Assembly (NCBI GenBank): GCA_900470775.1
Contig: UCBZ01000040.1
Coordinates: 124,295-188,294 of the forward strand
Source of the DNA: Hyphomicrobiales bacterium
GTDB lineage: Bacteria; Pseudomonadota; Alphaproteobacteria; Rhizobiales; Beijerinckiaceae
Reading direction: 5' to 3'
DNA length: 64,000 bases
Part shown: positions 17,238 through 26,792 of the stretch, piece after piece
Layout: each line of letters opens with the position of its first letter
Numbering within the stretch: the first letter of the stretch is position 1
Program-made: the position numbers and the translations under genes
Notes under the pieces: model-generated
What the model was told of the DNA's origin: nothing
What the model saw: the letters and a program-made list of their open reading frames with translations, nothing else
Database searches by the model: none

Positions 17238-18506
17238 ATGAGTAAGGTCAGCGGCGGCGATTCGAAGAGCACGCTCTACTGCTCCTTCTGCGGCAAGAGC
17301 CAGCACGAGGTTCGCAAGCTGATTGCGGGCCCGACCGTGTTCATCTGCGACGAGTGCGTCGAGCTCTGCATGGACATCATCCGCGAGGAATCCAAATCCG
17401 CGCTGGTCAAGTCCAAGGACGGCGTGCCGACCCCGAAGGAGATTCGCAAGGTCCTGGATGACTACGTCATCGGCCAGGAGCATGCGAAGAAGGTCCTCTC
17501 CGTCGCGGTCCACAACCACTACAAGCGGCTGTCGCATGCGACGAAGCACAACGACGTCGAGCTGGCGAAGTCGAACATTCTGCTGATCGGGCCGACCGGC
17601 TCGGGCAAGACGCTGCTCGCGCAGACGCTCGCCCGCATCCTCGACGTGCCCTTCACCATGGCGGATGCGACGACGCTGACGGAAGCCGGCTATGTCGGCG
17701 AGGACGTCGAGAACATCATCCTCAAGCTGCTCCAGGCCTCGGACTACAATGTCGAGCGGGCGCAGCGCGGCATCGTCTATATCGACGAGATCGACAAGAT
17801 CAGCCGCAAGTCCGACAACCCGTCGATCACGCGGGACGTCTCGGGTGAGGGCGTCCAGCAGGCACTGCTGAAGATCATGGAAGGCACCGTCGCCTCCGTG
17901 CCGCCGCAGGGCGGGCGCAAGCATCCGCAGCAGGAATTCCTGCAGGTCGACACGACCAACATCCTGTTCATCTGCGGCGGCGCCTTTGCCGGTCTGGACA
18001 AGATCATCTCGGGTCGCGGCAAGGGCACGTCGATCGGTTTCGGCGCGACCGTCAAGGGTCCCGACGATCGCCGCGCAGGCGCGATCTTCCGCGAGGTCGA
18101 GCCCGAGGATCTGCTCAAGTTCGGCCTGATCCCGGAATTCGTCGGCCGTCTGCCGGTCCTGGCGACGCTCGAGGATCTCGACGAGGCGGCGCTGAAGACC
18201 ATCCTGACCGAGCCGAAGAACGCCCTGGTCAAGCAGTACCAGCGCCTCTTCGAGATGGAGGACACCGAGCTGACCTTCACCGACGAGGCGGTCGCCCTGA
18301 TCGCCCGCAAGGCGATCGACCGCAAAACTGGTGCGCGCGGCCTGCGCTCGATCATGGAGAGCATCCTGCTCGAGACGATGTACGAGCTGCCTGGCCTCGA
18401 AGGTGTCGAGCAGGTCGTGATTGGCCCCGAAGCCGTCGAGTCCAAATCGCGCCCGCTCTTCATCTATTCGGAGCGCGAGGACGAGGCCAAATCTGCCTCC
18501 GCGTGA
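17238..18506 (+). CDS. clpX: ATP-dependent Clp protease ATP-binding subunit ClpX
   Basis: AAA+ unfoldase, 422 aa. N-terminal C4 zinc-binding domain ([11 protein letters not shown] ... CDECVELC), Walker [11 protein letters not shown], Walker [11 protein letters not shown], sensor-2 region [10 protein letters not shown]. It delivers substrates to ClpP. In alphaproteobacteria ClpXP turns over cell-cycle regulators. An excellent intrinsic terminator follows about 50 bases after the stop. Confidence 0.96.
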   Translation: MSKVSGGDSKSTLYCSFCGKSQHEVRKLIAGPTVFICDECVELCMDIIREESKSALVKSKDGVPTPKEIRKVLDDYVIGQEHAKKVLSVAVHNHYKRLSHATKHNDVELAKSNILLIGPTGSGKTLLAQTLARILDVPFTMADATTLTEAGYVGEDVENIILKLLQASDYNVERAQRGIVYIDEIDKISRKSDNPSITRDVSGEGVQQALLKIMEGTVASVPPQGGRKHPQQEFLQVDTTNILFICGGAFAGLDKIISGRGKGTSIGFGATVKGPDDRRAGAIFREVEPEDLLKFGLIPEFVGRLPVLATLEDLDEAALKTILTEPKNALVKQYQRLFEMEDTELTFTDEAVALIARKAIDRKTGARGLRSIMESILLETMYELPGLEGVEQVVIGPEAVESKSRPLFIYSEREDEAKSASA

Positions 18507-18555
18507 GAATCGGGCCTTGGCCGATTCGCGTGCCGGCAGTGTTCGAAACAGCAAG

Positions 18556-18579
18556 CGCGCGCCGATTGGCGCGCGTTTT
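18556..18579 (+). terminator. Intrinsic terminator after clpX
   Basis: Perfect 8-pair stem CGCGCGCC/GGCGCGCG with GATT loop (18556-18575), followed by TTTT. Confidence 0.88.
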
Positions 18580-18911
18580 GCGTATCCGGGCAGGACGGCT
18601 TGGGTTTTGCTTAACCGTTCAGCCATCGGATTCGGACAGAATCTCGATCCAGCGCACGGCTATGGTGCGACATCATGGCCTCAACTGGGTCGGAGCAAAT
18701 CGACGCAGACGAAACTTCTGGGGGCAGGGTACGCAGGCTCGCTTGAAAGCCGGCGAGGAAGTCTCCACTTTAGCATCACTCGCGAGAGTCGCATGCCTGT
18801 TGAGGGTGCGATGCGCGGGGGCGGACGGAGTGAATGGTCGCTCCGCACGCTTACGTTCGATCGCGTCGCCCATCTCGGGGATGCGCCGGGCGCAACCACA
18901 AAGGAAAAGTC
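18580..18911 (+). other. clpX-lon intergenic region
   Basis: No gene seen. It carries a candidate heat-shock promoter at 18742-18770 and, just before lon, the ribosome-binding site AAGGA. Confidence 0.6.
18742..18770 (+). promoter_or_regulatory. Candidate RpoH (heat-shock) promoter for lon
   Basis: CTTGAAA (18742-18748), a 14-base spacer, then CTCCACTT (18763-18770), resembling the sigma-32 consensus CTTGAAA-N11-16-CCCCATNT at 13 of 15 positions with the N counted. It lies about 140 bases upstream of lon, a classical heat-shock gene. Match by eye only. Confidence 0.4.
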
Positions 18912-21338
18912 ATGACTGGCTCGGCGCCCCGCGCTCCTTTCGTTTCCGGTGAGACCGGCACCTATCCGGTTCTCCCCCTGCGCGACATCGTCGTTTTCCC
19001 CCATATGATCGTGCCGCTCTTCGTCGGCCGCGAGAAGTCGATCCGTGCCCTCGAGGAGGTCGTCAAGACCGATGGGCTGATCCTGCTCGCGACGCAGAAG
19101 AACGCCGGAGACGACGATCCGGAGACCAAGGACATCTATGAGATCGGCACGCTCGCCCGCGTGCTGCAACTGCTGAAGCTGCCCGATTCCACCGTGAAGG
19201 TGCTGGTCGAGGGTGTCGGCCGTGCCAAGGCCACGGCCTATGTCGCCGACGAGGCCTTCTATCAGGCCGAGGCCATCGGCCTGGCCGAGGAAGAGGGCAA
19301 GAAGGTCGAGGTCGAGGCGCTGGGCCGTTCGGTCGTCAGCGAGTTCGAGAGCTATGTGAAGCTGAACAAGAAGATCTCGCCCGAGATCGTCGCCGCTGTC
19401 TCGCAGCTCGACGAGCCCTCCAAGCTCGCCGACACCGTGGCGTCGCATCTGGCGGTCAAGATCGCCGACCGGCAGGCCGTGCTCGAGATCACCCATGTCG
19501 CGCATCGGCTGGAGAAGGTCCTCTCGCTGATGGAAAGCGAGATGTCGGTGCTCCAGGTCGAGAAGCGCATCCGCTCGCGCGTCAAGCGCCAGATGGAGAA
19601 GACCCAGCGCGAGTACTACCTCAACGAGCAGATGAAGGCGATCCAGAAGGAGCTCGGCGACGGCGAGGAAGGCCGCGACGAGCTGGCCGAGCTGGAAGAG
19701 CGCATCGCCCGCACCAAGCTCTCCAAGGAAGCCCGTGACAAGGCTGTCGCGGAGATGAAGAAGCTGCGGCAGATGTCGCCGATGTCGGCCGAGGCGACGG
19801 TGGTGCGCAACTACCTCGACTGGATGCTCGGCATACCATGGGGCAAGAAGTCGAAGATCAAGAAGGATCTGGCGGCCGCGCAGGCGGTACTGGACGACGA
19901 TCACTTCGGCCTCGACAAGGTCAAGGACCGAATCGTCGAGTACCTTGCGGTGCAGCAGCGGACCAACCGGCTCGCCGGCCCGATCCTGTGCCTCGTCGGC
20001 CCTCCGGGCGTCGGCAAGACCTCGCTCGGCAAGTCGATCGCCAAGGCGACCGGCCGTGAGTTCGTGCGCATGTCGCTCGGCGGCGTGCGTGACGAGGCCG
20101 AGATCCGCGGTCACCGCCGCACCTATATCGGCTCGATGCCCGGCAAGATCATCCAGTCGATGAAGAAGGCCAAGACCGCCAACCCGCTCATCCTGCTCGA
20201 CGAGATCGACAAGATGGGACAGGACTTCCGTGGCGATCCGTCGGCGGCCCTGCTGGAGGTGCTCGATCCCGAGCAGAACGGCACCTTCAACGACCATTAC
20301 CTGGAGGTCGACTACGACCTCTCGAACGTGATGTTCGTGACCACGGCCAACACGCTGAACATCCCGCCGGCCCTTCTGGACCGCATGGAGGTGATCCGCA
20401 TCGCCGGCTACACCGAGGATGAGAAGACCGAGATCGCCCGGCGTCACCTGATCCCGAACGCGATCAAGAAGCACGGCCTCGAATCCAAGGAATGGTCGAT
20501 CGAGAACGATGCGCTGCAGACGCTGGTCCGCCGCTATACGCGGGAGGCGGGCGTCCGCAATCTCGAGCGCGAGCTCTCCAACACCGTCCGCAAGGCGGTG
20601 AAGGACATCGTGCTGACCAAGAAGAAGAAGGTCACGGTCAACAACGAACTGCTTGAGGAGTATCTCGGCCCGCCGCGCTATCGCTATGGCATGGCCGAGA
20701 CCGAGGATCAGGTCGGTATCGTCACCGGCCTGGCCTGGACCGAGGTCGGCGGCGAGTTGCTGACGATCGAAGGCGTCATGATGCCCGGCAAGGGCAAGAT
20801 GACCGTCACGGGCAACCTCAAGGAGGTCATGAAGGAATCGATCTCGGCGGCGGCATCCTATGTCCGCTCCCGCGCCCTCGATTTTGGCATCGAGCCGCCC
20901 TTGTTCGACCGGCGCGACATCCACGTCCACGTTCCCGAGGGGGCAACCCCGAAGGACGGGCCGTCTGCCGGCATCGCGATGGCGACGTCGATCATCTCGG
21001 TGCTGACCGGCATCCCGACCAACCGCGACGTCGCCATGACCGGCGAGGTCACGCTGCGGGGCAGGGTGCTGCCCATCGGCGGGCTCAAGGAAAAGCTCCT
21101 GGCGGCGCTTCGCGGTGGCATCAAGAAGGTGCTGATCCCCGAGGACAACGCCAAGGATCTGATCGACCTGCCCAAGTCGGTCCGCGAGGGCATGGAGATC
21201 ATCCCGGTCTCGCGCATGGAGCAGGTGCTCCAGCACGCTCTGACGCGCGTGCCGCTGCCGATCGTCTGGGAAGAGGATCTGAAGGCGATCCCCGCCAAGC
21301 CGGTCGAGGATGACGCTTCGGGTCTCGTCGCCCACTGA
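18912..21338 (+). CDS. lon: ATP-dependent protease Lon
   Basis: 808 aa, the usual length. N-terminal substrate-binding domain ([20 protein letters not shown]), coiled-coil region, AAA+ module with Walker [11 protein letters not shown] and Walker [10 protein letters not shown], and the C-terminal protease domain with the catalytic serine (about S685) in DGPSAG and the lysine in [10 protein letters not shown]. The ATG at 18912 has AAGGA 7 bases upstream. Ends in a strong terminator. Confidence 0.96.
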   Translation: MTGSAPRAPFVSGETGTYPVLPLRDIVVFPHMIVPLFVGREKSIRALEEVVKTDGLILLATQKNAGDDDPETKDIYEIGTLARVLQLLKLPDSTVKVLVEGVGRAKATAYVADEAFYQAEAIGLAEEEGKKVEVEALGRSVVSEFESYVKLNKKISPEIVAAVSQLDEPSKLADTVASHLAVKIADRQAVLEITHVAHRLEKVLSLMESEMSVLQVEKRIRSRVKRQMEKTQREYYLNEQMKAIQKELGDGEEGRDELAELEERIARTKLSKEARDKAVAEMKKLRQMSPMSAEATVVRNYLDWMLGIPWGKKSKIKKDLAAAQAVLDDDHFGLDKVKDRIVEYLAVQQRTNRLAGPILCLVGPPGVGKTSLGKSIAKATGREFVRMSLGGVRDEAEIRGHRRTYIGSMPGKIIQSMKKAKTANPLILLDEIDKMGQDFRGDPSAALLEVLDPEQNGTFNDHYLEVDYDLSNVMFVTTANTLNIPPALLDRMEVIRIAGYTEDEKTEIARRHLIPNAIKKHGLESKEWSIENDALQTLVRRYTREAGVRNLERELSNTVRKAVKDIVLTKKKKVTVNNELLEEYLGPPRYRYGMAETEDQVGIVTGLAWTEVGGELLTIEGVMMPGKGKMTVTGNLKEVMKESISAAASYVRSRALDFGIEPPLFDRRDIHVHVPEGATPKDGPSAGIAMATSIISVLTGIPTNRDVAMTGEVTLRGRVLPIGGLKEKLLAALRGGIKKVLIPEDNAKDLIDLPKSVREGMEIIPVSRMEQVLQHALTRVPLPIVWEEDLKAIPAKPVEDDASGLVAH

Positions 21339-21363
21339 GCCGCGTCACAGCGGGACATCCATG

Positions 21364-21396
21364 GCCGCCGGCGCTCGTCGCCGGCGGCTTTCTTTT
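21364..21396 (+). terminator. Intrinsic terminator after lon
   Basis: Perfect 10-pair stem (21364-21373 with 21379-21388, loop CTCGT) followed by TTTCTTTT. Confidence 0.9.
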
Positions 21397-21485
21397 GCGA
21401 TAGAGCAGTTTTGGCGGGGCGCCGGCCATGGCCGGCCTTTGTCCGCTTGAAGAGGCGGCCCGCAGGCCTTAAACGGGCGCGGCAG

Positions 21486-21561
21486 GGGCGGTTAGCTCAG
21501 TTGGTAGAGCGTCTCCTTTACACGGAGAGGGTCGGCGGTTCGAGCCCGTCACCGCCCACCA
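21486..21561 (+). tRNA. tRNA-Val (anticodon TAC)
   Basis: GGGCGGT/ACCGCCC acceptor stem, D-arm TTAGCTCAGTTGGTAGAG, anticodon arm TCTCC-TTTACAC-GGAGA, T-arm GGCGGTTCGAGCCCGTC, and an encoded ACCA end. Confidence 0.96.
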
Positions 21562-21686
21562 GCCGTCACGTCGGACGGAAGCCTCGCTGCGATCCGCGCG
21601 AGCCCTGGATATTCCGCATGATCCCGGCCTTACGAGCCCGAACGCGCGGCCGCAATTTTCGCCCGTTTCGGCGCGAGGCTGCGGTC

Positions 21687-22121
21687 ATGACGAATCGAGC
21701 CCGACCGACGTTGCCGACAGCGCAAATTCTGGCAGCAGCCGTCGCGAGCATGGTCGCCGCGACGAATGCGGCCGGCCAAACGGTCCTGCCCGATTCCTTC
21801 TTCGCCGGCCGGCCAGCCTTCTCCCACGCCGAGCAACCTGCCAGCCCGGCGAGTTGCGGCGATATCGCCTCCCAGCTTCCCGGTTCCGTTCCGCGCGATT
21901 CGCGCGTCGACATGGCCATGATTGGCGCCGTCACGCTGATTCAGACTGACGGCGCGCTCTGGTATGTCGCGGTTTGCTCCGATCCCGGCGTGCGCGTGCT
22001 GTGTGTCACCTACAGCGCCAATGACCTGAAGCTTGGCGACAGGGCTGTGCTGCGCGGTGGCTACAGCCGCCAGGGCAGCCGTCATGTGATGCTCGACCCG
22101 TGTCTGGCGTCGGCGGAATAG
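21687..22121 (+). CDS. Exported hypothetical protein, 144 aa
   Basis: The N-terminus (TAQILAAAVASMVAATNAAG) looks like a signal peptide with cleavage near residue 28. The mature part has three cysteines (SCGDI, VCSDP, VLCVT) and a fourth near the end (DPCLASAE), so periplasmic disulfides are plausible. The C-terminal half (LKLGDRAVLRGGYSRQG) suggests a small beta-rich domain. No family recognised. Single gene between tRNA-Val and tRNA-Asp. Confidence 0.65.
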   Translation: MTNRARPTLPTAQILAAAVASMVAATNAAGQTVLPDSFFAGRPAFSHAEQPASPASCGDIASQLPGSVPRDSRVDMAMIGAVTLIQTDGALWYVAVCSDPGVRVLCVTYSANDLKLGDRAVLRGGYSRQGSRHVMLDPCLASAE

Positions 22122-22261
22122 ACCTGCGCCAACGCAATATCGCGCAGGGTCCCGAGATATTTTTCCACCGATCGGCTTTGCTGCCGTCACGCGCTTGACA
22201 CTTCCGGCCCATCGCCATAATCCACACCTCGCTGACGGCCACCGCGTCGCAGCCGCCCTGC

Positions 22262-22338
22262 GCGGGCGTAGCTCAGTTGGTTAGAGTGCCGGCCTGTCAC
22301 GCCGGAGGTCGCGGGTTCGAGCCCCGTCGCCCGCGCCA
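22262..22338 (+). tRNA. tRNA-Asp (anticodon GTC)
   Basis: Acceptor GCGGGCG/CGCCCGC, D-arm TAGCTCAGTTGGTTAGAG, anticodon arm CCGGC-CTGTCAC-GCCGG, T-arm CGCGGGTTCGAGCCCCGTCG, and an encoded GCCA end. Confidence 0.96.
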
Positions 22339-22486
22339 CGTCCCTCCTCACAGTGTGCTCCTGCTCACAGTTGTGTGAAACGTGATCCGCCCCGATTGGG
22401 GCGTCGTTCCCTTGCCCTTGTGGAAGTCCTGTCTAGTCTGCTGCGGTCGCGATCCGCCTTGGATCGGCTTTGCCCCGGAGATATCG

Positions 22487-23257
22487 ATGCACCGCAGGTC
22501 AGTCGCTCTCCTGGCGATCGCCAGTCTGTTTTCCTGGACCTCTGCCACGGCCTTTGCCGACGAGGTCAAGGTCCTGACCGCGGGCGCCTTCAAGCCGATC
22601 GTGCTGGCGGTGGCGGCCGAGTTCGAGAAGGGCAGCGGCCACAAGCTCGTCATCGACAACGATACTGCCGGCGCGTTGCTGCGCCGCATTGGCAGCGGCG
22701 AGGCCTTCGATGTTGCGGTGCTGACGCCGGCAGCCGTCAAGGACCTTGTCACTGCCGGCAAGATCGTAGCCGGCACGCCGGTCAACCTGGCGCGCACCTC
22801 GGTTGGCGTCGCGGTCAAGGATGGCGCTCCGCGCCCCGATATCTCGACAACGGCTGCCTTCAAGGCGGCGCTGCTGGCCGCGACCAAGGTCGCCTATATT
22901 GACCCTGCCGCCGGCGGCTCAAGCGGCATCTATTTCGCCAAGCTGCTCGAGACGATGGGAATCGCCGATCAGGTCAAGGCCAAGGCGGTGCTGGTTCCGG
23001 GCGGGCTCGTCGCGCAGCGGCTGGTCACGGGCGAGGCCGATCTCGCCATCCACCAGATCAGCGAGATCCTTGCGGTGAAGGGGGCGACGCTGGTCGGGCC
23101 GCTGCCGGCGGAGATACAGAGCTATACGGTCTACACGGGTGGGCTGGCTGCGGCAGGCACGCGACCGGAGGCCGCCAAAGCGTTCCTGGCGTTCCTCGCC
23201 GGCGATGTCGCCCGGCGCATCCTCGCCGAGAAGGGCATGGAGCCGGCGCCCGAGTGA
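22487..23257 (+). CDS. ModA-like periplasmic substrate-binding protein
   Basis: 256 aa. Signal peptide MHRRSVALLAIASLFSWTSATAFA. The mature protein begins DEVKVLTAGAFKPIVLAVAAEFEKGSG and has the extracellular solute-binding (SBP_bac_11/ModA-like) layout with DIAVLTP-type and SSGIYFAKLLE segments. Members often bind oxyanions such as molybdate, but there are no modB or modC genes here, so ligand and partner are unknown. It converges with the M15-like peptidase gene. Confidence 0.82.
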   Translation: MHRRSVALLAIASLFSWTSATAFADEVKVLTAGAFKPIVLAVAAEFEKGSGHKLVIDNDTAGALLRRIGSGEAFDVAVLTPAAVKDLVTAGKIVAGTPVNLARTSVGVAVKDGAPRPDISTTAAFKAALLAATKVAYIDPAAGGSSGIYFAKLLETMGIADQVKAKAVLVPGGLVAQRLVTGEADLAIHQISEILAVKGATLVGPLPAEIQSYTVYTGGLAAAGTRPEAAKAFLAFLAGDVARRILAEKGMEPAPE

Positions 23258-23276
23258 GCGCGCTCCTCCGGCTCTT

Positions 23277-23915
23277 TCACCAGGGCCGGCGCGGTCCGGT
23301 GTCGACGTGGAGAATGCCGTTCCAGTAGACCTTGTGCCCGCCGACCTCGGGCAGGGCACGCACCCATTCGATGACGCTGCGCGGGCGCACGCCCGGCACG
23401 CGGAAATCCATCGCCTCGCAGCGCTTGTGATAGGAGCCGCGCCGCGCCCGCCAGGGCGGCCGCCAGGTCGAGGTCACCTTCACCGCGCCGTACTTGTCGG
23501 AGATCTTGGCCAGGATGAGCTTCAGCCGCTGCGGCAGGCAGACGGTCGAGGTTCCCGGATCCGTCGATATGCCCGGCCTGTCGGGTTTCTCGTTGGGATC
23601 GAACTCCGGCTCGGCGCCGGCCTTCTGGCCGGGCGTCAGCTGCGGCCATTCCGGGCCCTCGCCTTCATCGGGCTCGGCGGTCATCGGCGAGGTCGGGTCG
23701 GGCGGGGTTGAGTTGGAGGAGGCCGCCTGCGCCTCGGGCGCCGGCGGCGGCACGACGATCAAGGGCAGTGTCGGGTTGCTCAGCAATTCGAGATCGAAGG
23801 GGCGTTGCGGCGGCAGCGGCGCGCGCATCATCTGCCCGTCCTGCGCGGACGCGACGGCAGATGGCAGGGCGCTGATGAGCGCCAGCCCCAATGCGACTCG
23901 AAGCGACGGCCTCAC
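23277..23915 (-). CDS. Exported peptidase M15A / DUF882-like protein
   Basis: 212 aa. Signal peptide ending near ASAQ (about residue 25), a Pro-rich linker (25-120), then a C-terminal hedgehog/DD-peptidase-type domain: VTSTWRPPW, GSYHKRCEAMDFRVPGV with the zinc-binding His and Asp of SxHxxxxAxD, and a final HVDTGP carrying the third ligand. Probably a periplasmic peptidoglycan endopeptidase or carboxypeptidase. Transcribed with the upstream small exported protein (5-base gap). Confidence 0.8.
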   Translation of the reverse strand: MRPSLRVALGLALISALPSAVASAQDGQMMRAPLPPQRPFDLELLSNPTLPLIVVPPPAPEAQAASSNSTPPDPTSPMTAEPDEGEGPEWPQLTPGQKAGAEPEFDPNEKPDRPGISTDPGTSTVCLPQRLKLILAKISDKYGAVKVTSTWRPPWRARRGSYHKRCEAMDFRVPGVRPRSVIEWVRALPEVGGHKVYWNGILHVDTGPRRPW

Positions 23916-23920
23916 GGCGT

Positions 23921-24265
23921 TCAGGGAGCCGGGGCCGGAATGAAGACGCCCCGCGCTTCAGGGCCGACGAGAGGCAGCAGAGGGGATTTGGAGCAGAGCG
24001 CCGCGAGCCCCGCCGGAGCGGCCGTGATCTTCTCGAGGTCGAGCAGCGGGCGCATCGCGCTTCCGGCAAAGTAGCCCGCCAGCCACAGCGAAAGCTGGGC
24101 CTGGTCGTTCTCGCTCATCGCGGTGAAATCGGCGCAGCTCGCGCGAGTCAGATCGACGCCCTCGGCCCGGACGCTGGACGGGGCGGACACGGACGCCAGG
24201 AACAGGGTCGCGGCTGCGAGGACCGGCGTTGCCGCCGTCTGGAGAAGCCTGGAACGCGCGCGCAT
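23921..24265 (-). CDS. Small exported HdeA-like protein
   Basis: 114 aa. Signal peptide (LLQTAATPVLAAATLFLASV ... VRA). The mature segment, GVDLTRASCADFTAMSENDQ then LSLWLAGYFAG and a second cysteine in LAALCSK, has the two-cysteine arrangement of HdeA-family acid-stress chaperones. Family assignment is tentative. It heads a two-gene unit with the M15-like peptidase, divergent from nuoA. Confidence 0.68.
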   Translation of the reverse strand: MRARSRLLQTAATPVLAAATLFLASVSAPSSVRAEGVDLTRASCADFTAMSENDQAQLSLWLAGYFAGSAMRPLLDLEKITAAPAGLAALCSKSPLLPLVGPEARGVFIPAPAP

Positions 24266-24550
24266 GGGGCGCCTTTCTCGAAGACACGGCCTGCGCCGCG
24301 AGGAAATCGATTCGGCGCGAGTGTGTCGCGTCATGCTGGCATCCGCCAGTGACAAGCCGGCGCTATGCGGCAAAAATCCGATGCGCTCGACAAGCCGGCC
24401 GGGGCAGGGGGCCGAAAATGGCCGCGCCTGCGCCCAATTCAACCCGGTTGCGCGATGCTGCGGCGCGGCAGAGTCTTGCTTCATTCTAATGCAAGGGCTA
24501 ATCGACACGGACCGGCGCGCCGTCATCGGCCGTTTGAAGCGGGATCGTCC

Positions 24551-24931
24551 ATGCAAGCTCTCCCAGTGCCATCGCTGCTGAACGACTATCTGCCGCTGGT
24601 CATCTTCATCGGCGTCGCGGCCGTCATCGGCCTGGCCCTGCTGATCGCTCCCTTCGCGATCGCCTATTCCAAGCCTGATCCCGAGAAGCTTTCGGCCTAT
24701 GAATGCGGCTTCAACGCTTTCGACGACGCCCGCATGAAGTTCGACGTCCGGTTCTATCTGGTGGCGATCCTGTTCATCATCTTCGATCTCGAGGTCGCCT
24801 TCCTGTTCCCCTGGGCCGTCGCTTTCGGCGGTCTCGGCTGGTATGGGTTTTGGTCGATGATGATCTTCCTGGGCGTGCTGACGGTCGGCTTCGTCTATGA
24901 GTGGCGCAAGGGTGCGCTGGAGTGGGACTGA
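24551..24931 (+). CDS. nuoA: NADH-quinone oxidoreductase subunit A
   Basis: Membrane-arm subunit of complex I, 126 aa, three membrane helices. Conserved [20 protein letters not shown] loop and [12 protein letters not shown] segment. The ATG at 24551 gives [13 protein letters not shown]. First gene of the nuo operon. Confidence 0.95.
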   Translation: MQALPVPSLLNDYLPLVIFIGVAAVIGLALLIAPFAIAYSKPDPEKLSAYECGFNAFDDARMKFDVRFYLVAILFIIFDLEVAFLFPWAVAFGGLGWYGFWSMMIFLGVLTVGFVYEWRKGALEWD

Positions 24932-24997
24932 TCGTCTCATCGCAAGCACGAATGTCGCGACTTATCTGACGGTTACGGGTTCACAAGGGTTCGTTTC

Positions 24998-25582
24998 ATG
25001 GCAACAACAGCGATCGACCGCGGCGATCCGCTCGTCGCGCCCGCGCCGAAAGGCCTGCTCGGGCCCGACGGCCTGCCGGTTGGCCAGCGCGACCCCTTCT
25101 TCACCTCGATCAACAGCGAGCTCGCCGACAAGGGCTTCCTCGTCACCGCCACTGACGACCTGATCAACTGGTCGCGCACCGGCTCGCTGATGTGGATGAC
25201 CTTCGGGCTCGCCTGCTGCGCCGTCGAGATGATGCAGCTTTCGATGCCGCGCTACGACGTCGAGCGTTTCGGTTTCGCGCCGCGCGCCTCGCCGCGTCAG
25301 TCCGACGTGATGATCGTCGCGGGCACGCTGACCAACAAGATGGCCCCGGCGCTGCGCAAGGTCTACGATCAGATGCCCGAGCCGCGCTATGTCATCTCGA
25401 TGGGCTCCTGCGCCAATGGCGGCGGCTATTACCACTACAGCTATTCGGTGGTGCGCGGCTGCGACCGCATCGTGCCGATCGACATCTATGTGCCGGGCTG
25501 CCCGCCCACGGCGGAGGCTCTGCTCTACGGCGTGCTGCTGCTGCAGAAGAAGATCCGGCGTACGGGCACGATCGAGCGCTAG
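24998..25582 (+). CDS. nuoB: NADH-quinone oxidoreductase subunit B
   Basis: Carries the N2 [4Fe-4S] cluster next to the quinone site, 194 aa. Cluster ligands: the CC pair (C73-C74) in [10 protein letters not shown], then GSCANGGG and [10 protein letters not shown]. The N-terminal ~35-residue extension is Pro/Gly-rich. A 110-bp palindromic repeat, not a gene, separates it from nuoC. Confidence 0.96.
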   Translation: MATTAIDRGDPLVAPAPKGLLGPDGLPVGQRDPFFTSINSELADKGFLVTATDDLINWSRTGSLMWMTFGLACCAVEMMQLSMPRYDVERFGFAPRASPRQSDVMIVAGTLTNKMAPALRKVYDQMPEPRYVISMGSCANGGGYYHYSYSVVRGCDRIVPIDIYVPGCPPTAEALLYGVLLLQKKIRRTGTIER

Positions 25583-25585
25583 TTT

Positions 25586-25695
25586 GCGTCATGCTCGGGC
25601 TTGACCCGAGCATCTCCTGACGGAGAGGCGTGGGATTAAGACGGGATTGGGCTCAATCCTGCATGAGATGCTCGGGGCAAGCCCGAGCATGACGC
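25586..25695. repeat. Palindromic repeat inside the nuo operon (ATGCTCGGGCTTG type)
   Basis: The 31-base arms GCGTCATGCTCGGGCTTG...ATCTC and its inverse at the right end differ at one position and flank about 48 bases. It begins 3 bases after nuoB and ends 24 bases before nuoC. The same arm recurs between radA and alr (54783-54859). Confidence 0.85.
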
Positions 25696-25719
25696 GGTTG
25701 AGCAACGAAGGTTAAGACG

Positions 25720-26325
25720 ATGAGCGAAGCGCTCGTAGCACTCGGCGAAGAGATCAAGGCGGCGCTGCCCGGCGCCGTGACGGATGCCGTCATCACCTTC
25801 GGCGAGCTGACGGTCCATGCCGGGGCAGCATCGATCGTCGAGGTCATGCGGACGCTCTATGCCGATCCGCGCTTTCGCTTCGTCAATTTCACCGATATCG
25901 CCGGCGCCGATTATCCTGGCCGCGAGAAGCGTTTCGACGTCGTCTACCACCTGCTCGCGCCCTATTCGAACCGCCGCATCCGCGTGAAGGTCCAGACCGA
26001 CGAGGCGACGCCCGTCCCCTCGATCATCGAGGTCTTCCCGGCGGCGAACTGGTATGAGCGCGAGGCCTACGACTTCTACGGCATCCTGTTCTCGGGCCAT
26101 CCCGATCTGCGCCGCATCCTCACCGATTACGGTTTCGAGGGTTATCCGCTGCGCAAGGACTTCCCGCTGACCGGCTTCGTCGAGGTCCGCTACGACGACG
26201 AGCAGAAACGCGTCGTCTACGAGCCGGTGAAGCTCAATCAGGAATTCCGCAACTTCGACTTCCTCTCGCCCTGGGAAGGCACGGACTACGTGCTGCCGGG
26301 CGACGAGAAGGCGAAAGCGAGCTGA
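25720..26325 (+). CDS. nuoC: NADH-quinone oxidoreductase subunit C
   Basis: Hydrophilic connecting subunit (30-kDa type), 201 aa. Signature [19 protein letters not shown] and [24 protein letters not shown]. Not fused to NuoD, as usual for alphaproteobacteria. The repeat upstream lengthens the nuoB-nuoC gap to 137 bases. Confidence 0.96.
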   Translation: MSEALVALGEEIKAALPGAVTDAVITFGELTVHAGAASIVEVMRTLYADPRFRFVNFTDIAGADYPGREKRFDVVYHLLAPYSNRRIRVKVQTDEATPVPSIIEVFPAANWYEREAYDFYGILFSGHPDLRRILTDYGFEGYPLRKDFPLTGFVEVRYDDEQKRVVYEPVKLNQEFRNFDFLSPWEGTDYVLPGDEKAKAS

Positions 26326-26330
26326 TCGCC

Positions 26331-26792
26331 ATGGCTGAGAGCAAGCGCATGGCCGAGAGTAAGCGGTTGTCGGGCGGATGTCTGTGCGGCGCGGTTCGTT
26401 ACACGGCCGTGCCGGACAAGCCCGAAATGGATGTCTGCCATTGCGGCATGTGCCGGCGCTGGAGCGGTGGTGTCTTCATGTCGGTGCCGTGCAACGAACT
26501 CGATGTCGAGAACGAGACCGTGCTTGGCCGCTACGCTTCGTCCGATTGGGCCGAGCGCCTGTTCTGCAAGGAATGCGGCAGCAGCTTGTTCTGGCGTATG
26601 CCGAGTGACAAGAGCGGGCACGTCGCGGTCGCCTTCCAGAGTTTCGACGACACCAGTTCCTTCACTTTCGTCGCGGAAATCTTCATCGACGAAAAGCCGC
26701 CGCTTTACGACTTCGCCGGCGAGCGCCCGCGCCTGACCGGCAAAGAGGTGATGGAGCGGTTCGAGGCACAGCAGGAATCCGGACATGAGTGA
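26331..26792 (+). CDS. GFA-family zinc-binding protein inserted between nuoC and nuoD
   Basis: 153 aa, glutathione-dependent formaldehyde-activating enzyme (GFA/CENP-V) fold. Zinc cysteines in [20 protein letters not shown] and [11 protein letters not shown]. The N-terminus is duplicated, [12 protein letters not shown], from an 18-base tandem repeat; translation could start at either ATG (26331 or 26349). The 3' end overlaps nuoD by 8 bases, so it is fully integrated in the operon. Substrate unknown; not a complex I subunit. Confidence 0.88.
   Translation: MAESKRMAESKRLSGGCLCGAVRYTAVPDKPEMDVCHCGMCRRWSGGVFMSVPCNELDVENETVLGRYASSDWAERLFCKECGSSLFWRMPSDKSGHVAVAFQSFDDTSSFTFVAEIFIDEKPPLYDFAGERPRLTGKEVMERFEAQQESGHE

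Noticed and set aside
18681-21335. 884-codon open frame antisense to lon
   Set aside because: An artefact of GC-rich codon usage opposite a strongly conserved gene. Its translation is low-complexity and lon is certain. The same applies to long antisense frames over urtA, gnd, tig, nuoL, nuoM and purF.
21411-21686. N-terminal extension of the exported protein at 21687
   Set aside because: The frame translates straight through tRNA-Val; the segment resembling RLAQLVERL is the classic tRNA-in-frame artefact.
14495-22338. tRNA-Leu, tRNA-Val and tRNA-Asp as integration sites of a genomic island
   Set aside because: No integrase, no duplicated tRNA 3' end, and the genes between are core proteostasis genes.
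25586-25695. CRISPR-like or IS-end interpretation of the palindromic repeats
   Set aside because: There is no regular array of spacers and no transposase or target-site duplication; isolated REP-like palindromes fit better.
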